Assembly: GCF_001692325.1 (NCBI RefSeq)
Contig: NZ_LXKN01000002.1
Location: forward strand, 124,001-188,000
Reading direction: 5' to 3'
From: Rhizobium sp. AC27/96
GTDB taxonomy: Bacteria > Pseudomonadota > Alphaproteobacteria > Rhizobiales > Rhizobiaceae
Length of the DNA: 64,000 bases
The notes under the pieces were generated by a model that was not told where the DNA came from, made no database searches, and saw only the letters and a list, made by a program, of their open reading frames with translations. Both the position numbers and the translations under genes were made by a program. Each line of letters starts with the position of its first letter. The stretch's first letter is position 1. This document shows positions 53,725 to 63,516 of the stretch, one piece after another.

Positions 53725-55053
53725 ATGTCGGACCGTTTGAATGCCACCCCCAACGATTTGCGCGCCTTCTGGATGCCGTTTACGGCCAACCGTCAGTTCA
53801 AGAAGGAACCGCGCCTCTTCGTCAGCGCCAAGGATATGTACTACACCACCCACGACGGTCGGCAGGTACTGGACGGAACGGCAGGGCTATGGTGCGTAAA
53901 CGCAGGACACTGCCGGCCGAAAATCACCGAGGCCATTGCCCAGCAGGCAGGTGAGCTCGACTATGCCCCCGCCTTCCAGCTCGGCCACCCCAAGGCATTC
54001 GAGCTGGCGAACCGGCTGGTGGATATCGCCCCGGATGGCCTCGACCATGTGCTTTATACCAACTCCGGATCGGAATCGGTCGAAACGGCCCTGAAGATCG
54101 CGCTTGCCTATCACCGCGTGAAGGGCAACGGTTCACGCACCCGTCTCATCGGTCGTGAGCGCGGCTACCACGGCGTCAATTTCGGCGGCATCTCCGTCGG
54201 CGGCATCGTCACCAATCGCAAGATGTTCGGCACGCTGCTGACCGGCGTCGATCACATGCCGCACACGCATGTTCCCGGCAAGAACGCCTTTACGCGCGGT
54301 GAGCCTGAGCATGGCGGCGATATCGCCAGCGAACTGGAGCGCATCGTCACCCTGCATGACGCCTCCACGATCGCAGCCGTCATCGTCGAGCCGGTTGCCG
54401 GCTCCACGGGCGTGCTCATCCCGCCGAAGGGCTATCTACAGAAGCTGCGCGAAATCTGCACCAAGCACGGCATCCTGCTGATCTTCGACGAAGTCATCAC
54501 CGGCTTCGGCCGTCTCGGCACTCCGTTTGCTGCGCAATATTATGATGTCAAGCCTGATATCATCACCACGGCCAAGGGCCTGACCAACGGCGTCATCCCG
54601 ATGGGTGCGGTTTTCGTTACCTCCGAGATCCACGACGCCTTCATGCAGGGACCCGAACACATGATCGAGTTCTTCCATGGCTACACCTATTCCGGCAACC
54701 CGATCGCATCGGCAGCCGCCCTTGCGACGCTCGACACCTACAAGGAAGAAGGCCTGCTGACGCGCGCAGCCGAGCTTTCGGACTACTGGGCCGATGCGCT
54801 GCATTCGCTGAAGGACTGCCCGAACGTCATCGATATCAGAAACACCGGCCTGATCGGCGCCATCGAGCTCGACCCGATTGCCGGCGAGCCCACGAAGCGT
54901 GCCTTTACGGCATTCCTCAAGGCCTATGAAAAGGGTCTGCTGATCCGCACCACCGGTGACATCATCGCGCTCTCGCCGCCGCTGATCATCGAGAAGCACC
55001 ACATCGACGAGCTGTTCGGCAAGCTTCGCGAGATCTTGCAGAATAATATCTGA
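53725..55053 (+). CDS. Class III omega-amino acid--pyruvate aminotransferase
   Basis: A 442-residue PLP enzyme that moves the amino group of beta-alanine or similar omega-amino acids to pyruvate. LRAFWMPFTANRQFKKEPRL at the N-terminus and GTAGLWCVNAGHCRPKI are typical of this subgroup. PLP contacts: TNSGSESVETALKIAL, LLIFDEVITGFGR (Asp), and Lys in IITTAKGLTNGVIPMGAVF. ATG 53725 follows GGAGAA; an upstream frame from 53695 lacks such a site. Adenine deaminase follows 95 bases downstream. Confidence 0.92.
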   Translation: MSDRLNATPNDLRAFWMPFTANRQFKKEPRLFVSAKDMYYTTHDGRQVLDGTAGLWCVNAGHCRPKITEAIAQQAGELDYAPAFQLGHPKAFELANRLVDIAPDGLDHVLYTNSGSESVETALKIALAYHRVKGNGSRTRLIGRERGYHGVNFGGISVGGIVTNRKMFGTLLTGVDHMPHTHVPGKNAFTRGEPEHGGDIASELERIVTLHDASTIAAVIVEPVAGSTGVLIPPKGYLQKLREICTKHGILLIFDEVITGFGRLGTPFAAQYYDVKPDIITTAKGLTNGVIPMGAVFVTSEIHDAFMQGPEHMIEFFHGYTYSGNPIASAAALATLDTYKEEGLLTRAAELSDYWADALHSLKDCPNVIDIRNTGLIGAIELDPIAGEPTKRAFTAFLKAYEKGLLIRTTGDIIALSPPLIIEKHHIDELFGKLREILQNNI

Positions 55054-55148
55054 GGCATAGGCTCCAATACATCAACGCCCCTCTTACCCCCTTCTGATTA
55101 GACAGAATGGCCGGGTATGAGGGGCGATCCATATGCGAGGAATGAACA

Positions 55149-56846
55149 ATGACCACCAAACTCGAACGCTATATCGACCAGGGCGTGGGCCGCGAGCCGG
55201 CGGATATCGTGCTGAAGGGCGGGCGGTTTTTCGATCTGGTGACGGGAGAGCTTGTCGCCTCCGATATCGCCATCTGTGGTGATCGCATCGTCGGCACTTG
55301 CGGCGAATACAAGGGCCGCGAAGAGATCGACATAACGGGCCGCATCGTCGTGCCGGGCTTCATCGATACGCATCTCCACATCGAATCCTCGCTGGTAACG
55401 CCGCATGAATTCGACCGCTGCGTGCTGCCCTATGGTGTCACGACAGTCATCTGCGATCCGCACGAGATCGCCAATGTGCTCGGCACCGAGGGCATCCAGT
55501 ATTTCCTCGACTGTTCGCTGGAAACCATCATGGACATCCGCGTCCAGTTATCCTCCTGCGTACCGGCGACGCATCTGGAAACCTCGGGCGCCGATCTGCC
55601 GATCGAAAAGCTGCTGCCCTTCCGCCACCATCCGAAGGTGATCGGCCTTGCCGAGTTCATGAATTTCCCGGGCGTGATCCACAAGGATCCCGTCTGCATG
55701 GTCAAGCTCGAAGCCTTCCAGGGCGGCCATATCGACGGCCATGCGCCCTTGCTGCGCGGCAACGATCTCAACGGCTATCTCGCCGCCGGCATCCGCACGG
55801 AGCATGAATCGACCACCGCCGAAGAGGCATTGGAGAAGATCCGCAAGGGTATGCAGGTGCTTGTGCGCGAAGGTTCGGTCTCAAAGGACCTGCATGCGCT
55901 GATGCCGATCATTACCGAGCGCCTGTCGCCTCACCTCGCGCTCTGCACCGATGACCGCAATCCCCTCGATATCGCCGAGCAAGGCCACCTGGACTATATG
56001 ATCCGCAACGCCATCGCGCATGGCGTCGAGCCACTGGCCATCTATCGCGCCGCATCCATCTCGGCTGCACGCGCCTTCGGCTTGCGGGATCGCGGACTGG
56101 TGGCGCCTGGCTGGCGTGCCGATCTCGTCATCATCGACAGCCTTGAGAATTGCAAGGCAGAGACTGTCTTCTCCGCCGGCCGCCGCGTCACCACCGAACT
56201 CTTTGCCACGCGCAAGCCCATCGCGCCGGTCGGTCTCGACAGCGTTAGGGCTCGGCCGATCAATGCCGCCGACTTCGGCGTGCCTGTCACGGAGGGCGAA
56301 AGCTCGGTCATCGGCGTTACCCCCGGCAAGATCATCACCGAACATCGCCGCTATCGCCTGCCCACCAAGGGCAACCAGACCGATATCGATCTCGGCAACG
56401 ACGTCATCAAGGTCGCCGTCATCGAGCGCCACGGCAAGAACGGCAATCATGCCAATGGCTTCGTCCAGGGTTTTGGGCTGAAGAAGGGCGCGATCGCCTC
56501 GACCGTCGGCCATGACAGCCACAATATCTGCGTCGTCGGTGTCAGCGAGGATGACATGGCGCTGGCCGCCAATCGCCTCAGCGACATCAATGGCGGCTTC
56601 GTGGTTGTGGAAAACGGCGTCGTCACCGGCGAGATCGCACTGCCCATCGCCGGCCTGATGAGCCTCGAGCCCTACGAGAGCGTGCGCGACACGCTGCATC
56701 ACTTGCGCCAGGCAGCCTATGCCCTGGGCGCAACGCTGGAAGAGCCTTTCCTCCAGCTTGCTTTCCTGCCCCTGCCCGTCATCCCGCATCTGAAGATATC
56801 GGACAGAGGCTTGGTCGATGTCGACAAGTTCATGCTGATCGGCTGA
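55149..56846 (+). CDS. ade: Adenine deaminase
   Basis: Hydrolyses adenine to hypoxanthine and ammonia (Ade/AdeC, amidohydrolase superfamily; 565 residues). Metal and active-site motifs: [20 protein letters not shown] (near residue 74), [45 protein letters not shown]. The C-terminal domain ([40 protein letters not shown]) is present in full. AGGA precedes the ATG. It may be cotranscribed with the aminotransferase. Confidence 0.95.
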   Translation: MTTKLERYIDQGVGREPADIVLKGGRFFDLVTGELVASDIAICGDRIVGTCGEYKGREEIDITGRIVVPGFIDTHLHIESSLVTPHEFDRCVLPYGVTTVICDPHEIANVLGTEGIQYFLDCSLETIMDIRVQLSSCVPATHLETSGADLPIEKLLPFRHHPKVIGLAEFMNFPGVIHKDPVCMVKLEAFQGGHIDGHAPLLRGNDLNGYLAAGIRTEHESTTAEEALEKIRKGMQVLVREGSVSKDLHALMPIITERLSPHLALCTDDRNPLDIAEQGHLDYMIRNAIAHGVEPLAIYRAASISAARAFGLRDRGLVAPGWRADLVIIDSLENCKAETVFSAGRRVTTELFATRKPIAPVGLDSVRARPINAADFGVPVTEGESSVIGVTPGKIITEHRRYRLPTKGNQTDIDLGNDVIKVAVIERHGKNGNHANGFVQGFGLKKGAIASTVGHDSHNICVVGVSEDDMALAANRLSDINGGFVVVENGVVTGEIALPIAGLMSLEPYESVRDTLHHLRQAAYALGATLEEPFLQLAFLPLPVIPHLKISDRGLVDVDKFMLIG

Positions 56847-56876
56847 TCAGTCGCCTAGATCTTGGGCAGCCCGATA

Positions 56877-57782
56877 TCAGGGCAGCCTAATTTCAAACGT
56901 CACCATGTATTGGCTGTAATTCGGAACAACCGGCGGCTTGTCGAATGAGTAGGACGTCATCCGCGGCGGCGTGGATGGCGGCTTCACGTCCGGCCTCCAG
57001 GAAGCCTTGATGGTCACTCTTTCGGAGGCACGAAAGGAAAGATCGAGCTGACGATCCTTATTGGCGCCATCCCTCGACCGTTTGCCCGCCAAGGACCATT
57101 TGTCCCAGGTGGCGTTCACGCTCTCTATGGTCTGGGTGCCCTTTCGTTCATAGCCGCCGCCCAGCGACGCATTGCCGTCCTTGGCCGTCAGCGTATAGGC
57201 TTGTCCGGTAACTTTGCCGTCGAAATCCGTCGTGACGGTCGCACCGCCTTCCAGATAGCGTTTGCTGTCATCGCCCAGGCGTGCATGGACATCGAAAATG
57301 ATGGTCTTGTTGCCGACATAGACGCCGACATTCGGATTGGCGCCGTTCGTTCTAAAGCCGATATCGCTTTTGGCTTTCGTGTCGAGAACGATTGGGCGCT
57401 CCGTGGTTGGGAAATACTTTGCCAGCAAATCCTGCTGCGGCTTGGTCGGAGCGACCGGCTTGCCAAACGGGTCGAACGCACCCATCACCGTGCAGCGACG
57501 GCCGCTGACCCAGCTGTTGACGGCAAAGATGAGAGATCCGTCGTCCACCATCCCCGCGACGCCCTGATGAAGGCTGTTGTTGAAATTGTAGCGACCGCAG
57601 CATGAGAGCGAATTCTCGCTTGCCGCCTCAAAAGAACGACCGGTAAAAACGACCCCCGACGGTAATCCTCCCGCCTTGTCTCCACCCAGAATAGGGCAAC
57701 TGGAGAGCGGTATCAGATGAAAACGATCCAAGTCAGTTTGCGGCGTCTGGCCCAGCGGCCTCGTAAGCGGTGCTAATCCCAT
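56877..57782 (-). CDS. Hypothetical protein (301 aa)
   Basis: Not recognised. The N-terminus (MGLAPLTRPLGQTPQTDLDR) has no clear signal peptide. The middle and C-terminal parts are beta-rich with alternating patterns (NVGVYVGNKTIIFDVHARLG, VTTDFDGKVTGQAYTLTAKD, GNASLGGGYERKGTQTIESV), suggesting an envelope or beta-sandwich protein. It has four Cys. ATG 57782 is the only good ATG; the frame extends 39 codons upstream to a TTG. It is convergent with adenine deaminase. Confidence 0.65.
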   Translation of the reverse strand: MGLAPLTRPLGQTPQTDLDRFHLIPLSSCPILGGDKAGGLPSGVVFTGRSFEAASENSLSCCGRYNFNNSLHQGVAGMVDDGSLIFAVNSWVSGRRCTVMGAFDPFGKPVAPTKPQQDLLAKYFPTTERPIVLDTKAKSDIGFRTNGANPNVGVYVGNKTIIFDVHARLGDDSKRYLEGGATVTTDFDGKVTGQAYTLTAKDGNASLGGGYERKGTQTIESVNATWDKWSLAGKRSRDGANKDRQLDLSFRASERVTIKASWRPDVKPPSTPPRMTSYSFDKPPVVPNYSQYMVTFEIRLP

Positions 57783-58108
57783 ATTTGACCTGCCATTCTT
57801 CGATGTGTTGACGATGGGGGAATATGGACATTGCGCGAATGTCCTACCGTTGATTGGCTCCGTTGCAATCTTGATGCGATCTTTGCGTGTCAGATGCAAA
57901 AAACTAGGTAGGCAAGCCCATTTGTCCAGTCGGAAAATTCCCGCCCGCTAAAGTAGAGCAAAATTCTCTAGGCTGGCCTTGCAAAGCCAAGGACATCGGT
58001 TACGGGAGGTGTCTATTGCTTTTCTCGCAGCAGGAATACGGCTGGCGAAATCAGGTCAGCGACTAGTGTCGCCCTCATCAGGCCGACGACAGCCAGCTTG
58101 CGGATTGA
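57783..58108. other. Intergenic region, nothing recognised
   Basis: This 326-base gap lies between two minus-strand genes. No RNA gene or strong hairpin with T-run was seen. A GGGAGG motif at about 58003 is not followed by an open frame of note. Confidence 0.4.
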
Positions 58109-59755
58109 TCACACAGCCTTCCCGCAAAATACATCGAGCGCGGCCAGCGTTATGACCTTGCCGGCATGAGCAGCGCCAAAGCCCGGCATCGGCACGGTGT
58201 TCGCTATCGCAATTCCTGCCGGCAAGGTGACCTTCACCGGTTTGCGGGAAAGATTGAAAACAAAGAGCAGCGCCTCGTTGCCTTTTTGGCGCGTGAAGGC
58301 GAGTATATCTTCTTCGGTGTCGAGGAAGGTCATGTCGCCATCGCGCAAGGCGGCATGCTCCTTGCGGAAGGCCAGCGTCTGCCGATAGTGATGCAGCACG
58401 GACGCCTCTTCCGCCTCCTGCTTGTCGACGGCAAGCGCCGCATGCTGGTAGGGCACCGGCAACCATGACTTGTCGGCGGTCGTGAAGCCGGCATGGGCAC
58501 GGCTTGCCTCCCAGGGCATGGGCGTGCGGCATCCATCACGCCCCTTGAAGGCCGGCCAGAAGCGAATGCCGTAGGGATCGCGCAGATCCTCGAAGGCAAG
58601 CTCCGCCTCGGGAAGACCGAGTTCTTCGCCTTGATAAAGGCAGATCGAGCCACGTAGCGTCGAGAGCAACGAAATCGCCAGCTTGGCGACGCGCGGCTGC
58701 TCGGCCTCCGTCTCGGCAAAGCGGCTGACATGGCGTTGCACGTCATGGTTGGAAAACGCCCAGCAGACCCAGCCGTCGACGACATTGTCCTGGAAATCGC
58801 TGACACACCGGCGGAAATGCGCCGGGGTGAAATCCGGTCCGAGCAGATCGAACGTGTAGCACATATGCAGCTTGTCGCCGCCGCTCGTATAGGCGGCTAC
58901 CGTCTGCAGCGAACGGGCACCATCGCCCACCTCTCCGACCGTCGTGCGATCCTCATACTGATCGAGCAGCGCGCGGAACCGCTTCAGAAAGTTGACATTT
59001 TCCGGCTGCGTCTTGTCGTAGAGATGGTTCTGCATCCCGTAGGGATTGCTCTCCGGCGCATCGAGGCCCCCCGTCGCAACGAGTGCCGGCGGGTTATCCC
59101 GCAGCTTCTTGTCGCAGAAATAATAATTGACGGTATCCAGACGGAAGCCATCGACGCCGCGCTCGAGCCAGAATTTCACGGCGGCCAGCACCGCGTCCTG
59201 AACGTCGGAGTTGTGGAAGTTCAGGTCCGGCTGCGAGGTCAGGAAATTGTGCTGGTAATATTGGCGGCGCACGCCGTCCCATTCCCAACCCGGCCCACCG
59301 AAGATCGACAGCCAGTTGTTCGGCGCCGTGCCATCCGGCTTCGGATCGGCCCAGACATACCAGTCCGCCTTCGCATTGTCACGACTTGTCCGGCTCTCCA
59401 CGAACCAGGGATGCTGGTCCGATGTATGGGAGATGACCTGATCGATGATGACTTTCAGCCCAAGCTGGTGCGCTGCGGCCATCATTTCATCGAAATCGGC
59501 AAGCGTTCCGAAAATCGGATCGACATCGCAATAGTCGGCGACGTCATAGCCCATATCGGCCATTGGCGAGGTGAAGAACGGCGCCAGCCAGATCGCATCG
59601 ACCCCGAGTGCGGCGATATGAGGCAGGCGGCGGGTGATCCCCTTGATGTCGCCGAGCCCGTTGGCATCGGTATCCTGAAACGACCGCGGATAGACCTGAT
59701 AGATCACTGAGCCGCGCCACCAGTCGGCTCCAGCCGCCTTCTTCGTCGATGTCAT
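58109..59755 (-). CDS. GH13 alpha-glucosidase (AglA-like)
   Basis: A 548-residue cytoplasmic alpha-glucosidase of the alpha-amylase family. The four GH13 regions are clear: VIIDQVISHTSDQH, DGFRLDTVNYYF (nucleophile Asp), TTVGEVGDGARS (acid/base Glu) and WAFSNHDVQRHVSR (His-Asp). N-terminal VIYQVYPRSFQDTDANGLGD is the usual oligo-1,6-glucosidase/alpha-glucosidase start. In rhizobia such enzymes hydrolyse imported sucrose, trehalose or maltose; here no agl transporter is next to it. ATG 59755 follows GAGG. Confidence 0.92.
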   Translation of the reverse strand: MTSTKKAAGADWWRGSVIYQVYPRSFQDTDANGLGDIKGITRRLPHIAALGVDAIWLAPFFTSPMADMGYDVADYCDVDPIFGTLADFDEMMAAAHQLGLKVIIDQVISHTSDQHPWFVESRTSRDNAKADWYVWADPKPDGTAPNNWLSIFGGPGWEWDGVRRQYYQHNFLTSQPDLNFHNSDVQDAVLAAVKFWLERGVDGFRLDTVNYYFCDKKLRDNPPALVATGGLDAPESNPYGMQNHLYDKTQPENVNFLKRFRALLDQYEDRTTVGEVGDGARSLQTVAAYTSGGDKLHMCYTFDLLGPDFTPAHFRRCVSDFQDNVVDGWVCWAFSNHDVQRHVSRFAETEAEQPRVAKLAISLLSTLRGSICLYQGEELGLPEAELAFEDLRDPYGIRFWPAFKGRDGCRTPMPWEASRAHAGFTTADKSWLPVPYQHAALAVDKQEAEEASVLHHYRQTLAFRKEHAALRDGDMTFLDTEEDILAFTRQKGNEALLFVFNLSRKPVKVTLPAGIAIANTVPMPGFGAAHAGKVITLAALDVFCGKAV

Positions 59756-59933
59756 CAAACCGCCTCGATATCGCACAAGGCCTCCCAGTTTGCACACTCA
59801 GCCGCGACCGGCAAGCAGCAATCCGCCCACCGCTGAATCTCAACCATGACAAGCGTAAATTCGCAGTATCAATTTTAGAGAATTATCAATATGAAAACTG
59901 TCACACCAAGCCTCTGCGTCTTTTAGGGGCTTG

Positions 59934-59949
59934 AAAGCGACGTCGCTTT
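59934..59949. promoter_or_regulatory. Perfect 16-bp palindrome upstream of the opp genes
   Basis: AAAGCGACGTCGCTTT lies 100 bases before the opp substrate-binding-protein start and about 180 bases before the divergent GH13 start. It is well placed for a regulator of either gene. A second imperfect palindrome TGACCTG-N6-CGGGTCA follows at about 59967-59986, and CCTTGT-AAA-ACAAGG (60005-60019) lies just before the ribosome binding site. Confidence 0.45.
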
Positions 59950-60048
59950 AGATAACTTCCCGCCTTGACCTGCACGTACGGGTCACCTGCGGGATCAAAA
60001 ACAGCCTTGTAAAACAAGGATAATAACTCCAGAAAGGTGGGAAAACAT

Positions 60049-61629
60049 ATGACTCATTTCACCCGAAAATTTATCGCTGCGGCTTTCGTCAGCACCATAT
60101 TGAGTGTTTCCGCGCATGCCGCGACCCTCAATATCCACAACGGCGGTGACCCAACATCGCTCGACCCGCAAAAAATTTCCGGCGACTGGGAAAACCGTAT
60201 CGATGGCGATATTTTCGAAGGTCTGGTGACCGAAGATCCCAAGGACAACCCCATTCCGGGTCAGGCTGCGAGCTGGACCATTTCCCCCGACCAGAAGGTC
60301 TATACCTTCAAGCTGCGTGACGGCATCAAGTGGTCCGATGGCCAGCCTGTGACAGCACAGGATTTCGTTTTCGCCTTCCAGCGCCTGATGGACCCGAAGA
60401 CCGCCGCCCAGTACGCCTATCTGCAATACACGATCCTGAACGCGGAAAAGATCAACAAGGGCGAGATCAAGGATCTGACCCAGCTCGGCGTCAAGGCGAT
60501 CGACGACAAGACGCTCGAAATCACCCTTGAAAACCCCACCCCCTACTTCCTCAACGCCTTGATGCATTACACGGCCTATCCGCTGCCTAAGCATGTTGTT
60601 GAAGCCAAGGGCGACCAATGGGTCAAGATCGGCAATATCGTCACCAACGGCCCGTACAAGCCCACCGAATGGGTGCCCGGTTCGCACGTCAGCATGGTCA
60701 AGAGTGACCAGTATTACGACGCCAAGGACGTGAAGATCGACAACGTCAATTATTACACGCTGGAAGACCAGGCAGCCGCGCTGAAGCGCTACCGTGCCGG
60801 CGAATTCGATATCCTCACATCCTTCCCGGCCGACCAGTACGACTGGATCCAGAAGAACCTGCCCGGCCAGGCGCATGTGGTGCCGTTCCTTGGCACCTAC
60901 TATTACGTCTTGAACTCCACCAAGCCGCCCTTCAGCGACAAGCGCGTTCGTCAGGCCCTTTCCATGGCCGTCAATCGCGAAGTCATTGGTCCGAAGATCC
61001 TCGGCACCGGTGAATTGCCGTCCTACTCCTGGGTACCGCCGGGCACGGCCAATTACGGCGACCCGGCCTATGTCAGCTGGAAAGACGAGCCCTACAAGCA
61101 GAAGGTCGAAGAGGCCAAGAAGCTTCTGAAGGAAGCAGGTTTCGGCCCTGACCATCCGCTGAAGGCACAGCTGCGCTACAACACCAACGACAACCACAAG
61201 CGTATCGCAGTTGCGATCGCCGCAATGTGGAAGCCGCTCGGCGTTGATATCGAGCTCTACAACACCGAAACCAAGGTGCATTACGATGAAATGCAGCGTG
61301 GTGAGGTGCAGATCGGCCGTGCCGGCTGGCTCGCCGACTATAATGATCCGATCAACTTCCTGAACCTTCTGTCCACCGGCGTCGAGATGAACTACGGCCG
61401 CTGGAGCAACAAGGATTACGACGCTCTGATCAAGCAGGGCAATGAAGAGATCGATCTGAAGAAGCGCGCCGAGATCTACAAGAAGGCCGAGCAGCTGGCC
61501 CTCGATGACAGCGCCGCGATCCCGATCTACTACTACGTGTCGCAGAACATCGTCGCCCCGAAGGTGCAGGGGTTCGTCGATAATATTCAGGACATTCACC
61601 GCACTCGCTGGCTGTCCATCAAAGAATAA
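60049..61629 (+). CDS. Oligopeptide ABC transporter, substrate-binding protein (OppA-like)
   Basis: A 526-residue periplasmic binding protein. Signal peptide FIAAAFVSTILSVSAHA, then TLNIHNGGDPTSLDPQKISG, the classic start of SBP_bac_5 proteins. SDGQPVTAQDFVFAFQRLMD, YYVLNSTKPPFSDKRVRQAL and IGRAGWLADYNDPINFLNLL confirm the OppA group. ATG 60049 follows AGGTGGGA. It is followed by a strong hairpin and then the permease genes. Peptides, including murein peptides, are the likely ligands. Confidence 0.93.
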   Translation: MTHFTRKFIAAAFVSTILSVSAHAATLNIHNGGDPTSLDPQKISGDWENRIDGDIFEGLVTEDPKDNPIPGQAASWTISPDQKVYTFKLRDGIKWSDGQPVTAQDFVFAFQRLMDPKTAAQYAYLQYTILNAEKINKGEIKDLTQLGVKAIDDKTLEITLENPTPYFLNALMHYTAYPLPKHVVEAKGDQWVKIGNIVTNGPYKPTEWVPGSHVSMVKSDQYYDAKDVKIDNVNYYTLEDQAAALKRYRAGEFDILTSFPADQYDWIQKNLPGQAHVVPFLGTYYYVLNSTKPPFSDKRVRQALSMAVNREVIGPKILGTGELPSYSWVPPGTANYGDPAYVSWKDEPYKQKVEEAKKLLKEAGFGPDHPLKAQLRYNTNDNHKRIAVAIAAMWKPLGVDIELYNTETKVHYDEMQRGEVQIGRAGWLADYNDPINFLNLLSTGVEMNYGRWSNKDYDALIKQGNEEIDLKKRAEIYKKAEQLALDDSAAIPIYYYVSQNIVAPKVQGFVDNIQDIHRTRWLSIKE

Positions 61630-61636
61630 TAGGAAA

Positions 61637-61667
61637 AGGCCCCGCCGGCGCTTGCTGGGCGGGGCCT
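61637..61667 (+). terminator. Strong hairpin between opp binding-protein and permease genes
   Basis: AGGCCCCGCC (61637-61646) pairs perfectly with GGCGGGGCCT (61658-61667). No T-run follows (CAACGC), so it is more likely an mRNA-stabilising or attenuating stem-loop. Its 3' arm ends ten bases before the permease ATG, so it may also limit permease translation. Confidence 0.6.
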
Positions 61668-61677
61668 CAACGCACCC

Positions 61678-62601
61678 ATGTTCCGTTACGCTCTCCGTCG
61701 TCTGCTGTCGACAATCCCCGTCTTGTGGATTGCCGTGACAGTGTGTTTTTTCATTCTGCGCCTCGCTCCCGGCGGCCCATTCGATGGCGAACGGCCATTG
61801 CCGCCGGAAGTCAAAGCCAACCTCGCGGCTCACTACAACCTCGACAAGCCCCTGGTTGAGCAATACCTGATCTATGTCGGCGACGTCATGAAGGGCGACC
61901 TTGGCCCCTCCTTCGCCAATCAGGATTTCACCGTCACCCAGCAAATCATGTCGGGATTTCCCTACACGCTGACCATCGGCGGTTCCGCCTTCGTGCTCGC
62001 CACGATCCTCGGCGTCTTCATAGGCTGTCTTGGGGCGTTGTATCAGAACCGCAGCGCCGACTACTGGCTGGGCGGAGGCCTGCTCATCGGTCTCGTCATG
62101 CCGAGCTTCCTCATCGCCCCGATCCTTCAGCTCATCTTCGGTAACACGCTCGGCTGGCTGCCGGTGGGTGGCTGGGGCGACGGTTCGATCCGCTTCCTGG
62201 TGCTGCCCATCATCGTTCTGACGCTGCCGCACGCAGCGCGTATTTCCCGCCTCATGCGCGGCTCGATGATCGAGGTTCTGGGTCAGAACTTTATTCGCAC
62301 GGCCAAGGCAAAGGGGATCGGCCCGCGGCTCACTATCATGCGCCACGCGTTGAAACCGGCCATGATGCCAGTCGTCTCCTATCTCGGTCCGGCCGCCAGC
62401 TACCTGCTCACCGGTTCGCTGGTCGTGGAGAGCATCTTCGGTCTCCCCGGCGTCGGCCGCTACTTCGTCGGAGCGGCGCTTAATCGCGATTACGGCATGG
62501 TTCTCGGCACGGTCATTTTCTACATGGTTCTGATCGTGGTCCTCAACCTGCTGGTCGACATCGCCTATGCCTGGCTCGACCCGAAAGTGAGAATGCGATG
62601 A
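61678..62601 (+). CDS. Oligopeptide ABC transporter, permease (OppB-like)
   Basis: A 307-residue inner-membrane subunit with six helices (STIPVLWIAVTVCFFILRLA, AFVLATILGVFIGCLGALYQ). The N-terminal MFRYALRRLLSTIPVLWIAV and GPFDGERPLPPEVKANLAAH match OppB; the EAA loop is FIRTAKAKGIGPRLTIMRHA. Its stop overlaps the OppC-like gene by four bases. Confidence 0.93.
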   Translation: MFRYALRRLLSTIPVLWIAVTVCFFILRLAPGGPFDGERPLPPEVKANLAAHYNLDKPLVEQYLIYVGDVMKGDLGPSFANQDFTVTQQIMSGFPYTLTIGGSAFVLATILGVFIGCLGALYQNRSADYWLGGGLLIGLVMPSFLIAPILQLIFGNTLGWLPVGGWGDGSIRFLVLPIIVLTLPHAARISRLMRGSMIEVLGQNFIRTAKAKGIGPRLTIMRHALKPAMMPVVSYLGPAASYLLTGSLVVESIFGLPGVGRYFVGAALNRDYGMVLGTVIFYMVLIVVLNLLVDIAYAWLDPKVRMR

Positions 62602-63515
62602 TCCTCAATTCCGCCAAGAGAGAATTGCTGGAAGCGGAATTGCTTTCAGCAGAAGGGCTTGCACCCAAGGGGCGCTCCCTCACCGGCGATGCGATGCGCC
62701 GCCTGCTGCGCAACAAGGCTGCGGCACTGTCGCTGATCGTGCTGGCCGTACTGGTTCTGGTCGCCATATTCGGCCCGTATTTCCTGCCCTTCAACTATGA
62801 GGATCCGGACTGGAACTCCTTCCGAGGCGCTCCGGACTTCGCAGTCGGTCACTATTTCGGTACCGACGGCAACGGCCGCGACCTACTGTCGCGTACGCTC
62901 TACGGCACCCGCGTTTCGTTGACAGTCGCCCTGGTGGCGACGCTCGTCTCCGTCGTCATCGGTGTGCTCTATGGCGCCGTCGCCGGCTATTTCGGCGGCC
63001 GCGTCGACGCCATCATGATGCGCTTCGTCGATATCATGTACGCGCTCCCCTACGTCCTCTTCGTCATCCTGCTGATGGTTATCTTCGGCCGCAACGTCTA
63101 TCTGCTGTTCGCAGCGATCGGCGCGCTCGAATGGCTGACCATGGCCCGCATCGTTCGCGGCCAGACCTTGTCCATCAAGCAGCGGGAATTCATCGAAGCG
63201 GCGCGCGCCTCGGGCCAGCGATCGTTCAAGATCATCCTCAAGCATATCGTGCCCAACCTCGTCGGACCGGTCGTCATCTATGCGACGCTGACCATTCCCG
63301 AGATCATCGCTACGGAAAGCTTCCTCTCCTATCTCGGCTTCGGCGTGCAGGAACCGCTGACCTCTCTCGGCACATTGATCGCCGAGGGCTCGGCCGGCAT
63401 GGAAACGACCCCCTGGCTGCTGTTCTTCCCCGCTGGTTTCCTGATCGCGCTGCTGATGAGCCTGCTCTTCATCGGTGACGGTCTTCGCGACGCTTTCGAC
63501 CCGAAGGATCGCTGA
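62598..63515 (+). CDS. Oligopeptide ABC transporter, permease (OppC-like)
   Basis: A 305-residue permease with a long cytoplasmic N-terminus and about six helices (AAALSLIVLAVLVLVAIFGP, SLTVALVATLVSVVIGVLYG). FGTDGNGRDLLSRTLYGTRV and the EAA loop FIEAARASGQRSFKIILKHI are typical of OppC/DppC. It overlaps the OppB-like gene by four bases and is followed one base later by the ATPase gene. Confidence 0.93.
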   Translation: MILNSAKRELLEAELLSAEGLAPKGRSLTGDAMRRLLRNKAAALSLIVLAVLVLVAIFGPYFLPFNYEDPDWNSFRGAPDFAVGHYFGTDGNGRDLLSRTLYGTRVSLTVALVATLVSVVIGVLYGAVAGYFGGRVDAIMMRFVDIMYALPYVLFVILLMVIFGRNVYLLFAAIGALEWLTMARIVRGQTLSIKQREFIEAARASGQRSFKIILKHIVPNLVGPVVIYATLTIPEIIATESFLSYLGFGVQEPLTSLGTLIAEGSAGMETTPWLLFFPAGFLIALLMSLLFIGDGLRDAFDPKDR

Positions 63516-63516
63516 C

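Noticed and set aside
59995..62346. Very long open frame (783 codons) on the minus strand opposite the opp binding-protein and OppB genes
   Set aside because: The plus strand encodes unmistakable OppA- and OppB-type proteins across the same bases. The antisense frame has low-complexity, family-less sequence and is a by-product of GC-rich codon bias.
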